Translations under genes and position numbers: made by a program
In this document: in pieces, positions 51,308-60,431 of the stretch
How positions within the stretch are numbered: position 1 is the stretch's first letter
How the letters are laid out: each line of letters opens with the position of its first letter
From: Microcoleus sp. FACHB-1515
Lineage (GTDB): Bacteria; Cyanobacteriota; Cyanobacteriia; Elainellales; Elainellaceae
Assembly (NCBI RefSeq): GCF_014696105.1
Contig: NZ_JACJPO010000011.1
Location: 81,482-145,481 of the forward strand
Length of the DNA: 64,000 bases
Direction: 5' to 3'
Notes under the pieces: model-generated
The model's database searches: none
What the model was told of the DNA's origin: nothing
The model's input: only the letters and a program-made list of their open reading frames with translations

Positions 51308-52414
51308 CTAAAAACTAACTTTGCTTTCTGCTTCTTTTGTCGTAGAAATAATGTGAATATCGACGTTTTTAATCAGCCGTAGAATTTTTTGCGTCAGCGA
51401 GCCTTTCATTAGCATTTGCCAGCGCGACTTTTGACTTTCGCCCATAACAATTTGCGTGATTCGATATTTCTGAGCCGTTTCCGCGATCGCTTTTGCCACG
51501 TTGTAATCGCGGACGCGAATAAATTCGCCTTCAAATTCTTGGCAGAGTCGTTCACAGGTTTCGAGGTGCAAACTTTCTTCTTTCGTGAGGAAGCGATCGG
51601 GATCATCCACAAACAAAACATACAAATGCGCGTGCATGTATCCGGCAATTCTGGCTCCGCGACGCAACAGTTGCAGCGTACTCGGATAAGTGGAAACGCA
51701 CACTAAAACGCGCTCGTGGATATTGCAAAATGTTTGAGACGTGAAAGATTCGATCGGCTGCTGAGCGTCTTCTTCGATGTTGTCTGCAACTTCTCGCAAT
51801 GCTAATTCTCGCAGTGCCAAAAGATGACGACGCTGAAAGAAATTGTTGAGCGACTGATCAATTTTCTCCGGCGCATAAATCTTGCCGTCGCGCAATCGCT
51901 CTTGCAGCGTTTCGGGCGTCACGTCCACAACAACTACTTCATCTGCATCTTCGAGGACGCGATCGGGAATGCGTTCGCGCACGACAATTCCCGTTAGTTT
52001 CGCAACCGTATCATTCAGGCTTTCTAGATGCTGAATATTCACCGTCGAGTAAACATCAATTCCCGCTTCTAGAATGATTTCCACATCCTGATAGCGCTTT
52101 TCACGCTCAGAACCGGGAACGTTGGTATGCGCCAATTCATCAACCAAAACAAGCTGAGGATGGCGCTTCAAAATCGCCGCTACATCCATTTCAGTTAGCG
52201 TCACGTTTTGCCACTGAATCTGCTGGCGCGGCAGCAGTTCAAGCCCGATCGCTTTCTCAGCCGTATCTGCACGATTGTGCGTTTCAAGTAGTCCAATCAC
52301 CACATCCACGCCTTCTTCGCGCAGACGATGCGCTTCCTCCAACATGCGGTAGGTTTTGCCCACACCCGGACTCATGCCGATGAAGATTTTGTGTTTTCCA
52401 CGACGGTATCGCAT
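51308..52414 (-). CDS. kdpD: Short KdpD-like protein (N-terminal and USP domains only)
   Basis: In E. coli KdpD is a membrane histidine kinase. This 368-residue version has only the N-terminal KdpD domain, with a Walker A motif (GMSPGVGKTYRM), VDELAHTNVPG and VYSTVNIQHLESLND, then a universal-stress-protein domain (about 225-360). The four membrane spans and the kinase domain are absent. Short KdpD proteins are known in cyanobacteria such as Anabaena, so this is the normal local form. Its start overlaps the kdpC stop by one base (TAATG). It is the last gene of the operon. Confidence 0.9.
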   Translation of the reverse strand: MRYRRGKHKIFIGMSPGVGKTYRMLEEAHRLREEGVDVVIGLLETHNRADTAEKAIGLELLPRQQIQWQNVTLTEMDVAAILKRHPQLVLVDELAHTNVPGSEREKRYQDVEIILEAGIDVYSTVNIQHLESLNDTVAKLTGIVVRERIPDRVLEDADEVVVVDVTPETLQERLRDGKIYAPEKIDQSLNNFFQRRHLLALRELALREVADNIEEDAQQPIESFTSQTFCNIHERVLVCVSTYPSTLQLLRRGARIAGYMHAHLYVLFVDDPDRFLTKEESLHLETCERLCQEFEGEFIRVRDYNVAKAIAETAQKYRITQIVMGESQKSRWQMLMKGSLTQKILRLIKNVDIHIISTTKEAESKVSF

Positions 52415-53049
52415 TAGCGTAAAGCGTCTAAAGCTAAATTCAATTTCAACACATTTACGCCCGGTTCGCCAAAAATTCCGAGGAAGCGATCGTCGGTATT
52501 TTCAGCAATCAATGCTTCAATTTGATTGGGCTGAAGCTGTCGCGATCGAGCGATCCGCTGAACCTGTGCGATCGCTGCTGCGGGCGTGATGTGCGGGTCA
52601 AGGCTGGAGCCAGAAGTGTAAACCAAATCAGCAGTGGGCTGAATTCCGGCTTCTTGCAATCTGGGCAATTCTCCCGCGATCGCCAAGTTCGGATCAGGAT
52701 CAGATTTGCCGCGAATGCGATCGAGCAAGGCCGGATTACTCGGTGCTAAATTGCTCGCACCCGACACACCCGTTTTGAGGATTCCAGCGCTATCATCTTG
52801 CGGATTTGCTGTACTGTAATTCGTTGTGCTGGGGCGACTATTGAAGTAGCGATCGCTCGTAAATGGCTGACCAATTAAAGCTGAACCAACGACTTGATTT
52901 TCGGCATTTCTCATTAAGCTGCCGTTGGCTTGATAGGGAAAAATGAGTTGACCGATCGCCAGCATTGCAAACGGATAAATCACAGCAACCAGCAGCCAAA
53001 GCACAGCAGTCGCTCGAATCGCTTTTGTCAATTCACGTATCGGATTCAT
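52414..53049 (-). CDS. kdpC: Potassium-transporting ATPase C chain
   Basis: KdpC is the single-span accessory subunit that stabilises the KdpFABC pump and raises its ATP affinity. The 211-residue protein has one N-terminal span (LWLLVAVIYPFAMLAIGQLIF) and conserved blocks GSALIGQPFTSDRYFNSRPS, SGSSLDPHITPAAAIAQVQRIA and LGIFGEPGVNVLKLNLALD. It is the fourth gene in the A-B-F-C-D order of the operon, 4 bases after the small membrane gene. Confidence 0.95.
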   Translation of the reverse strand: MNPIRELTKAIRATAVLWLLVAVIYPFAMLAIGQLIFPYQANGSLMRNAENQVVGSALIGQPFTSDRYFNSRPSTTNYSTANPQDDSAGILKTGVSGASNLAPSNPALLDRIRGKSDPDPNLAIAGELPRLQEAGIQPTADLVYTSGSSLDPHITPAAAIAQVQRIARSRQLQPNQIEALIAENTDDRFLGIFGEPGVNVLKLNLALDALR

Positions 53050-53053
53050 AGGG

Positions 53054-53314
53054 TTAGAAGCGCTCCGGTTGAAACATTACAACAAACAAATAGACGGAAA
53101 GAATCACCGTGCAAAAAGCAAGTAAACCAAGGGCGTAGGCTTGCGATCGCGCCATTGTTTCACCTGTGGAAGCGAAAACTCCAGAGGCAAAAATCAAGTT
53201 AATGCAGAGCGCCAAAAACAAATAGCTGGGATATTTGTGACGCCGCCAAGCTTGCCAAAGGGTAGCGAAATTATCGGGAAGTGAATCGATCGATCGAGTA
53301 GAAATTCGTTTCAT
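53054..53314 (-). CDS. KdpF-like small membrane protein of the cyanobacterial kdp operon
   Basis: This 86-residue protein has two membrane spans (YPSYLFLALCINLIFASGVF and QAYALGLLAFCTVILSVYLFVV). Its end, YLFVVMFQPERF, resembles the whole of the 29-residue KdpF of E. coli, which stabilises the pump. Position between kdpB and kdpC matches the gene called kdpG in cyanobacterial kdp operons. The added N-terminal span and basic lead are a lineage feature. The gaps to kdpB and kdpC are 5 and 4 bases. Confidence 0.75.
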   Translation of the reverse strand: MKRISTRSIDSLPDNFATLWQAWRRHKYPSYLFLALCINLIFASGVFASTGETMARSQAYALGLLAFCTVILSVYLFVVMFQPERF

Positions 53315-53319
53315 AGTGG

Positions 53320-55377
53320 TTAGGCAATCGGAAGCAAAATGTCAATCAGTTTGATGGCAATAAACGGAGCAATCACGCCGCCCAAACCGTAAATCAAAAT
53401 GTTGCGACGCAGCAGTTGATCGGCAGTCAGCGGACGAAATTTCACCCCGCTTAACGCCAGCGGAATCAAGGCAGGAATGATCAAAGCGTTGTAGATTAAG
53501 GCCGAAAGAATCGCGGACTGCGGACTTTTTAAGCCCATCACGTTCAGCGCTCCAATTCCGGCAGCAGCAAAAATTGTTGGGATGATGGCGAAATATTTGG
53601 CGATGTCGTTGGCGATCGAAAAAGTGGTCAATGCGCCGCGAGTAATGAGTAGCTGTTTACCGATCGCCACCAGATCAATCAGCTTCGTTGGATCGGAATC
53701 CAAGTCCACCATATTCGCTGCTTCTTTGGCCGCCTGAGTGCCGGAATTCATCGCCACGCCGACGTTTGCCTGAGCAAGAGCAGGCGCGTCGTTTGTGCCG
53801 TCTCCGGTCATAGCGACCAGTCTGCCGTCCGCTTGTTCACGGCGAATCACATCGATTTTGTCTTCGGGCGTCGCTTCCGCAATGAAGTCATCGACTCCGG
53901 CTTCCTGCGCGATTACAGAAGCCGTAATTTCGTTATCTCCCGTCAGCATGATCGTCCGAACGCCCATGCGTCGAAGCTGATCAAATCGTTCGCGCAATCC
54001 GGGTTTGACAATGTCTTTGAGGTAGATGACGCCGTACAAATCGCCGTCTTGACATAGCCCTAGGGGAGTGCCGCCCAGCTTTGAAACACGCTCAAAAGCT
54101 GCTTCAAATTCCGGTGGAACTTTCCCGCCTCGCGATCGCACAAAGCCGCGAATTGCATCAACTGCACCTTTACGAATTTCGATTCCAGGCAAGTCAGTTC
54201 CGCTCATTCTTGTCCGGGCAGAAAACTCGATGCCTTCTGCCTGATGGCGATCGAAATTCACTTTTGCACCCAGCTTTTCTGCTAGCTGAACGATCGATTT
54301 TCCTTCGGGTGTTTCGTCAAATACGCTGGCAGCAAGGGCAACCTGAGCGACCTCTTCAAGCGATCGATTGTTGACTGGAATAAATTCGTCTGCCAAGCGA
54401 TTTCCTAACGTGATTGTTCCGGTTTTATCTAACACGAGGGTATTCACATCACCGCAGGCTTCCACCGCTCGACCCGATGTGGCAACCACATTAAACTGAG
54501 CAACGCGATCCATTCCGGCAATTCCAATCGCGCTGAGCAAACCGCCGATCGTGGTGGGAATCAAAGCGACCAAAAGCGACACCAAAATGGCGATCGTGGT
54601 CGGAGATTGCACATAGTTTGCCAGCGGTGACATCGTAGCAACAACAATCAAAAACACCTGCGTCAGCACGGCCAGCAGCACGGTGAGGGCGATTTCGTTC
54701 GGCGTTTTGCTGCGTTTTGCGCCTTCCACGAGGGCGATCATGCGATCGATAAATCCCTGTCCAGGGTCTTGCGTAATCCGAATCGTCAGTTCGTCCGAGA
54801 CGACTCGCGTTCCACCTGTCACCGAACTGGCGATGTCGGTTCCCGGCTGCTTCAGAACCGGGGCAGACTCTCCGGTAATCGCGGATTCATCGACGGAAGC
54901 GACACCCGCAATCACCTCGCCATCAGCCGGAATCATTTCACCGATCGCCACCTTCACCTGATCGCCCCGCCGCAATTCAGTCGAACTCACCTGCGCGATT
55001 GTCCCATCAGGAAGCACTTTGCGGGCAATCGTATCCGAGCGAGTCGATCGCAAAGAATCCGCTTGGGCTTTGCCGCGTCCTTCCGCAACGGCTTCGGCAA
55101 AATTCGCAAACAGAACTGTTAAAAACAAGATGATTGTAATGAGTCCGTTCAAAATTCGCTGCTGATTGGCATCGGCTTGAACGGTTCCAAACAAGTTCGG
55201 ATTAATCGTTACAAGCAAGGTAACAATTGTTCCCACCCAAACCAAAAACATCACCGGATTTCTCACCGCAATGCGCGGATCAAGCTTAACAAATGCATCA
55301 CGAATCGCTCGCTGATATAAGCTGGACATCGACGCTTTGGACGATCGTTTCGATGTGCGAGAAGTTGTGCTGGTCAT
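53320..55377 (-). CDS. kdpB: Potassium-transporting ATPase B chain
   Basis: KdpB is the P-type ATPase subunit that powers the Kdp pump. The 685-residue protein contains the phosphorylation motif DKTGTIT (Asp317), the actuator motif TGES (near residue 168), the nucleotide-domain [10 protein letters not shown] and the hinge [13 protein letters not shown]. Only seven or so membrane spans are expected, as usual for this family. It is the second gene of the operon, with 3 bases between the kdpB stop region and kdpA. Confidence 0.97.
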   Translation of the reverse strand: MTSTTSRTSKRSSKASMSSLYQRAIRDAFVKLDPRIAVRNPVMFLVWVGTIVTLLVTINPNLFGTVQADANQQRILNGLITIILFLTVLFANFAEAVAEGRGKAQADSLRSTRSDTIARKVLPDGTIAQVSSTELRRGDQVKVAIGEMIPADGEVIAGVASVDESAITGESAPVLKQPGTDIASSVTGGTRVVSDELTIRITQDPGQGFIDRMIALVEGAKRSKTPNEIALTVLLAVLTQVFLIVVATMSPLANYVQSPTTIAILVSLLVALIPTTIGGLLSAIGIAGMDRVAQFNVVATSGRAVEACGDVNTLVLDKTGTITLGNRLADEFIPVNNRSLEEVAQVALAASVFDETPEGKSIVQLAEKLGAKVNFDRHQAEGIEFSARTRMSGTDLPGIEIRKGAVDAIRGFVRSRGGKVPPEFEAAFERVSKLGGTPLGLCQDGDLYGVIYLKDIVKPGLRERFDQLRRMGVRTIMLTGDNEITASVIAQEAGVDDFIAEATPEDKIDVIRREQADGRLVAMTGDGTNDAPALAQANVGVAMNSGTQAAKEAANMVDLDSDPTKLIDLVAIGKQLLITRGALTTFSIANDIAKYFAIIPTIFAAAGIGALNVMGLKSPQSAILSALIYNALIIPALIPLALSGVKFRPLTADQLLRRNILIYGLGGVIAPFIAIKLIDILLPIA

Positions 55378-55380
55378 GGC

Positions 55381-57090
55381 TTAGGCTCCTCTGGCAATTT
55401 GAAACGCTTCTGCGATCGGCCCCAAGGCCAGAACCGGAAAAAAGGTCAATGCACCCATAATTAAAATCACGCCTGTTGTCACTCCAGTAAATAGAAATGT
55501 GTCGGTGCGAAGCGTTCCTGCGGTGAAGGGAACAGGCTGCTTTCGAGACATGCCATCGGCCAGCAATAAAAGCGCCACGATCGGAATATATCGACCGCCC
55601 AATAAACTCAAAGAAGTGCTGAGATTCCACCACAATCCGGTTGGCGCAGGCTGACTATCTGCTAATCCTTCAAAACCCGATCCGTTGTTGGCCGCAGCCG
55701 AAGCATATTCGTAGATCACCTGCGACAAACCGTGAAATCCAGGGTTGGTAATTCCAGATAGCTGATCGGGGAAAGCGAGGGCGATCGCGCCTGGAATCAA
55801 AATGAAAATTGGATGCACCAGCATAATCAAAAAGCTGGTTAAAATCACTTCATTTTTTTCAATTTTGCGGCCTAAAAATTCCGGCGTTCGTCCGACCATT
55901 AAACCTGTGACAAAAACGGCCAAAATCAAATAGGCAAACAGATAAGCGGTTCCGGTTCCCTGCCCGCCCCAAACAATCTGCAAAAACAAATTCGAGAGCG
56001 TCACAAATCCACCATTCGGCATCAGTGAGTCATGCATTGAATTGACCGCACCGCACATTGTTCCCGTCGTAGTAACGGCATACAAAATCGACTGTGCCCA
56101 GCCAAATCGAACTTCTTTGCCTTCTAAATTTGGTTGCTGACTGCCTAGTAAAGCGTTGATAGCTGGATTGCCCTGATATTCTCCGATCGCCGCAATCACA
56201 ATAAACAAAACGTAGATTGCAAACACCATCCCAAACACTAACCAGGCTTGTTTCCGGTTATTTGCAATCACGCCATAGGTGTAGATCAGCGAAGTTGGAA
56301 CGGAGATCATTGCCAGAATTTGAATCAGATTCGTAAACCCGTTTGGATTTTCAAAGGGGTGGGCGGAATTGATGGCAAAAAATCCGCCGCCGTTTTCACC
56401 AAGGTCTTTAATAATTTCAAAATGAGCAACGGGACCTAGCGCGATCGCCTGACTCAAACTCGGATCTTCTAAAGTTGGAAAGACGACCGGAGCAGCCAGC
56501 GTTTCAGGTGTTCCCGCAAGCATCAAGGCGATCGCCCCAACAACGCTAATCGGCAGCAAAATTCGCGTAATGGCTAACGTCAAATCGACATAGAAATTGC
56601 CCAATGATCTGCCTGCCAAGCCGCGAATGAACGCGATCGCAACGGCAATTCCAGTTGCAGCAGACGTGAAAAACATAAACCCCAATCCCAACATTTGTGC
56701 GAAATAGCTGTAAGTTGTTTCGCCTGAATAATGCTGCTGATTGGTGTTAGTGATGAAAGAGATCGTCGTGTGCAGGGCAGTATCCCAAGTTGGTGCTCCG
56801 AGTCCAGTCGGATTGAGCGGCAAAACGGCTTGAAACATCAAAATTAGAAACAGCAAAACTGCCATCATCAAGTTGCTGTAAAGCACGGCGCGAGCATATT
56901 GCCAGCCGTTCATTTGCGACTTGGAGTGAACGCCGCTAGCGCTGAGAATAAGGCGATCGATCGAATTAAAAACTGAGTCAAGAATTGTTTTTTGACCGAG
57001 ATAAATCCGTGCAATATACCTGCCAAACAGCGGCGTAATCGCCACAATCAGCAACAGCGTGAATGCGATTTGAAGCCATCCTTGCAGCAT
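55381..57090 (-). CDS. kdpA: Potassium-transporting ATPase A chain
   Basis: KdpA is the K+-binding, channel-like subunit of the high-affinity Kdp transporter. The 569-residue protein has about ten spans and the selectivity-filter regions around [46 protein letters not shown] and [15 protein letters not shown] 57090 begins the family start MLQGWLQI; the frame extends to 57162 but that part is not family-like. It is the first gene of the kdpA-B-F-C-D operon. It is divergent from a sensor kinase, with a repeat-bearing intergenic region between them. Confidence 0.97.
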   Translation of the reverse strand: MLQGWLQIAFTLLLIVAITPLFGRYIARIYLGQKTILDSVFNSIDRLILSASGVHSKSQMNGWQYARAVLYSNLMMAVLLFLILMFQAVLPLNPTGLGAPTWDTALHTTISFITNTNQQHYSGETTYSYFAQMLGLGFMFFTSAATGIAVAIAFIRGLAGRSLGNFYVDLTLAITRILLPISVVGAIALMLAGTPETLAAPVVFPTLEDPSLSQAIALGPVAHFEIIKDLGENGGGFFAINSAHPFENPNGFTNLIQILAMISVPTSLIYTYGVIANNRKQAWLVFGMVFAIYVLFIVIAAIGEYQGNPAINALLGSQQPNLEGKEVRFGWAQSILYAVTTTGTMCGAVNSMHDSLMPNGGFVTLSNLFLQIVWGGQGTGTAYLFAYLILAVFVTGLMVGRTPEFLGRKIEKNEVILTSFLIMLVHPIFILIPGAIALAFPDQLSGITNPGFHGLSQVIYEYASAAANNGSGFEGLADSQPAPTGLWWNLSTSLSLLGGRYIPIVALLLLADGMSRKQPVPFTAGTLRTDTFLFTGVTTGVILIMGALTFFPVLALGPIAEAFQIARGA

Positions 57091-57340
57091 GAGAAAAGGT
57101 TTAACCTCTGTATGAATGTAGAAGCAAGTTTGCATGTAGAGGCTGCTTCTAGCAACGATCATGAACCAATTTCTTAGCTTTGAGAAGGTATAGATTTGTG
57201 TTTAATGCTGTTTAGCTTGAGTTAACTGGAATGTTGGATTTCCGCGTTTAGCTTATGTTTAGGTCGCGTTTAGAGAAATCTATATTCTTTAGCTCTACAA
57301 GTTTCCATTACACTGAAGCAACTGCGGTTTGCTGTTCTCT
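57091..57340. promoter_or_regulatory. Divergent kdp / sensor-kinase control region with 11-bp-spaced direct repeats
   Basis: GTTTAG occurs at 57246, 57257 and 57268, exactly 11 bp apart, and again at 57210, with a GTTTAA at 57200. Three equal 8-bp half-sites with 3-bp spacers are the layout used by OmpR-type response regulators such as PhoB-like proteins. The repeats lie 156-183 bp upstream of kdpA and about 70-95 bp upstream of the kinase start, so they could control either gene or both. Confidence 0.5.
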
Positions 57341-58438
57341 ATGTCGCGCCCTTTACCAAAATTGCCGTTTTCTGACTTTCGATCGCCCCTGGCCTGGGCA
57401 ACGATCGGCTTGTTTGGCGTCGTCTTCACGCTAGAAATGTTAACTCCGCCCGAATATGTCATGGGCTATCTCTACATCAGTCCGATTTTATTTGCAAATC
57501 CGCGCCACCGCCGCACCACCTTTGGATTAACATTTGCCGCAGTTTGCCTGACGCTAATTAATATTTGGATTCCAGGCGATCGGGCAATTCATACCGCTAC
57601 AATCGCCAATCGCTTCATCACCACCTTAGCTTTAGTTGCAACGGGGATTTTAAGCGATCGCAATCAATCGATTCAGCAAGCGTTCGCTCAGCAGCAGGCA
57701 AAATTGCAAACGCAAGAGAAACTATCGAGCTTGCGAGAAGATTTTACTTCAACCTTGGCTCATGATCTAAAGACGCCTTTGTTAGGTGCGATCGAAACGT
57801 TAAAAGCCTTTCAAAGCGGACAGCTTGGCAGTGTTCAGCCCAAGCAAAAAGTTGTTTTAGACACAATGATTCGCAGTCATCAAACTAGCTTGCAGCTTGT
57901 TGAAACGCTGCTGGACGTGTATCGTAATGATGCGGAAGGATTGCAGCTTGATCGATCGACTGTTGACCTTGCGAAACTTGCAGAAGAAGTATCGATTGCG
58001 CTGTTAGATTTAGCAGCTAGCCGTCAAATTTTCATTTCATTGCATTACGGAGAATCAGATTTTCGTAAGTTCTTGTGGGTGAATGGTGATGCGTTTCAGC
58101 TACAGCGGGTCTTTGCTAATCTGTTAGTAAATGCAATCAATCACTCGCCGCGCGGCGCAAAAGTAGAAGTTGTACTCGAAACGCAATTTTCTTATCAACT
58201 AGTAAAAGTGATCGATGCAGGAGCCGGAATTCGACCGGAAGAAATGCCGCATCTGTTTGAGCGATTTTATCAGGGGCACAGCGATCGCCAAGCTAGTGGA
58301 TCAGGACTGGGGCTGTATTTAGCAAGGCAAATAATCGAGGCACATAACGGTACAATTTGGGCAGAGAACCGCACTCCACATGGAGCCGTTTTTGGATTTC
58401 GTCTGCCTGCTATCATTCATTCATTGCCCGCCCGCTGA
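57341..58438 (+). CDS. Membrane sensor histidine kinase
   Basis: This 365-residue kinase has about three N-terminal spans (SPLAWATIGLFGVVFTLEML, VMGYLYISPILF, LTFAAVCLTLINIW, and a fourth near 88-105) with little periplasmic loop, then HisKA with His141 in LAHDLKTPLLGA and HATPase (VIDAGAGIRPEEM, GSGLGLYLARQI). The signal may be sensed in the membrane. ATG 57341 is chosen over TTG 57329. It is paired with the NarL-type regulator that follows by one base, and is divergent from kdpA. Confidence 0.9.
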   Translation: MSRPLPKLPFSDFRSPLAWATIGLFGVVFTLEMLTPPEYVMGYLYISPILFANPRHRRTTFGLTFAAVCLTLINIWIPGDRAIHTATIANRFITTLALVATGILSDRNQSIQQAFAQQQAKLQTQEKLSSLREDFTSTLAHDLKTPLLGAIETLKAFQSGQLGSVQPKQKVVLDTMIRSHQTSLQLVETLLDVYRNDAEGLQLDRSTVDLAKLAEEVSIALLDLAASRQIFISLHYGESDFRKFLWVNGDAFQLQRVFANLLVNAINHSPRGAKVEVVLETQFSYQLVKVIDAGAGIRPEEMPHLFERFYQGHSDRQASGSGLGLYLARQIIEAHNGTIWAENRTPHGAVFGFRLPAIIHSLPAR

Positions 58439-58439
58439 T

Positions 58440-59111
58440 ATGCCGATCGATCGCCTCCAAATTCTTTTGGTTGAAGATGATGAACTGTTTCGCCTCGGTT
58501 TGCAGGTGCGATTGCAGCAAGAATCTGGAATTGAACTGGCCGAAGCATCCGATGGAGAAACGGCGATTGATTTGGCTAAACAGCAATCGTTTGATCTGGT
58601 GCTTCTTGATATTGGGTTACCAGGATTAGGCGGCATCGAAACCTGTCGGCAACTGAAACAGTCCCATGCCAATCTGCCCGTTTTAGTATTAACTTCGCGC
58701 AACGATCGATTGCTAATCACTCGTTTAATTGAAGCAGGCGCACAAGGCTATTGCCTCAAAGGAGTCGCCGCAGAAACGCTAATTCTAGCAATTCGATCGG
58801 TAATCGCAGGCGCATCTTGGTGGGATGCAGTTGCTACCGCAGAAATTCAGTCAGCGTTTCAAAATCAAATAAAAACAAATTCGATCGCAGCAAAATTAAC
58901 GGACAGTTTGACCCGACGTGAACAAGAAATTTTAACGTTGATTGCTGCTGATAAAACCAATCAAGAAATTGCGGAAGCGCTGTACATCACACCAGGAACA
59001 GTGCGCGTTCACGTCCATGCCATTTTGCACAAATTGGGTGTGAGCGATCGCAGACAGGCGATTACAATTGCAACTCAAAACAATCTGCTAGACCCCAGTA
59101 GACTATCTTGA
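58440..59111 (+). CDS. NarL/LuxR-family response regulator
   Basis: The 223-residue protein has a receiver domain (LLVEDDELFRLGL, phosphoacceptor Asp57, Lys in YCLKGV) and a C-terminal LuxR-type helix-turn-helix (LTRREQEILTLIAADKTNQEIAEALYITPGTVRVHVHAILHKLGV). ATG 58440 lies one base after the kinase stop, so the two are co-translated and form a two-component pair. The target is unknown; the adjacent kdp operon is the obvious candidate because no kdpE is present. Confidence 0.93.
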   Translation: MPIDRLQILLVEDDELFRLGLQVRLQQESGIELAEASDGETAIDLAKQQSFDLVLLDIGLPGLGGIETCRQLKQSHANLPVLVLTSRNDRLLITRLIEAGAQGYCLKGVAAETLILAIRSVIAGASWWDAVATAEIQSAFQNQIKTNSIAAKLTDSLTRREQEILTLIAADKTNQEIAEALYITPGTVRVHVHAILHKLGVSDRRQAITIATQNNLLDPSRLS

Positions 59112-59273
59112 CAAAACCGAGCTAATTTCTTGTATTGCTGCTATGCAACTATTGATTTCTCAGTTAGAACTAGCAGTTTAGCGATCGCAAAAGAATAGAA
59201 AACTGTGTAGCTTCATTAACCATTTTCAGCGCTGAAACGCTATGATTAAAAGCCGATCGCCACATTGTTTAAT

Positions 59274-60431
59274 ATGGGTTTTGAGAAGTGGGAATTTGTC
59301 GATCGCGCCTTGGCCGAACGGCAGCAGCAACAGCAATTTCGATCGCCTTGTTCGATCGTACCGATCGATGCAGTTCACGTCTCGCGGCAGGGACAAACGC
59401 TGCTGAACTTTAGCGCGAACGACTACCTTGGACTTGCCAAACATCCCGCCTTAATTGAAGCGACTCAAACCTACGCGGAGCAGTACGGAGCGGGCGCAAC
59501 AGCTTCGCGACTGGTCGCTGGAACTTACGAAATTCACGAGCAGCTAGAGCAGCAACTCGCCACTGCCTATGGGCAAGAAGCCACGCTGCTGTTCAGTTCT
59601 GGCTTTCAGGCTAATTCCACCGTCCTCGCTGCCCTGCTCGATCGCCAATCGCTCGTCTTGTGCGATCGACTGGTTCACAGTAGCCTCTTGCAGGGCACAA
59701 CGCGATCGCGCCTAATCCGCTACCCTCATAACGATCTTGCTGCGCTAGAAATTCAGCTTCAAAAAGCGATCGGCCACCATTCGCGCCTCGTAATCGTCAC
59801 GGAAACCGTCTTCAGCATGGATGGCGATCGCAGTGATGTCGATGCGCTGATTGCGCTAGCTCAGCAGTATGACGCAATTTTGTATCTCGACGATGCCCAC
59901 GCGATCGGCGTTTTGGGCACGAACGGCATGGGATTGGCCGCGCATCGAGCGGGGGTGGACGTGGCGATCGGCACGTTTGGCAAGGCGTTTGGTGCATTCG
60001 GCGCGTTCGTCGCCTGTTCGCAAAAGCTGCGCGACTATTTAATTAACTGCTGTCCGGGCTTCATCTATACGACTGCGCTGCCTCCGGCTGTGATTGGCTC
60101 GATCACCGCCGCCCTAACGCTGATTCCGACGCTGGACGCAGACCGCCAGCATTTAGCCGACAGTGCCGAAACGCTCCGACAAATGGCGCGATCGATCGGC
60201 TTCAATCCGGGCGCATCAAGTTCACAAATTGTGCCGCTGCTGTTGTCGAGTGAATCGAAAGCCTTGCAGCTTTCCAACTGGCTGGAGTCGCAGGGAATTT
60301 TGGCGATTGCAATTCGTCCGCCCACCGTTCCGGCCAACAGTTCGCGCCTCCGCCTCGCGCTTTCTAGCTGCCATACGCACGACCAGCTAAAATACTTGAT
60401 TCAGTGCCTTGAAAAATTTCAGCTTGAATGA
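59274..60431 (+). CDS. bioF: 8-amino-7-oxononanoate synthase
   Basis: BioF condenses pimeloyl-ACP (or CoA) with alanine in the first committed step of the biotin ring pathway. The 385-residue PLP enzyme has NFSANDYLGLAKHP, the GAGATASRLVAGTYEIHEQLE block, DDAHAIGVLG and the PLP lysine in IGTFGKAFGAFG. ATG 59274 is preferred to TTG 59265. It is the first gene of a bioF-esterase/bioC-bioD-bioA operon and overlaps the next gene by 4 bases (ATGA). Confidence 0.95.
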   Translation: MGFEKWEFVDRALAERQQQQQFRSPCSIVPIDAVHVSRQGQTLLNFSANDYLGLAKHPALIEATQTYAEQYGAGATASRLVAGTYEIHEQLEQQLATAYGQEATLLFSSGFQANSTVLAALLDRQSLVLCDRLVHSSLLQGTTRSRLIRYPHNDLAALEIQLQKAIGHHSRLVIVTETVFSMDGDRSDVDALIALAQQYDAILYLDDAHAIGVLGTNGMGLAAHRAGVDVAIGTFGKAFGAFGAFVACSQKLRDYLINCCPGFIYTTALPPAVIGSITAALTLIPTLDADRQHLADSAETLRQMARSIGFNPGASSSQIVPLLLSSESKALQLSNWLESQGILAIAIRPPTVPANSSRLRLALSSCHTHDQLKYLIQCLEKFQLE

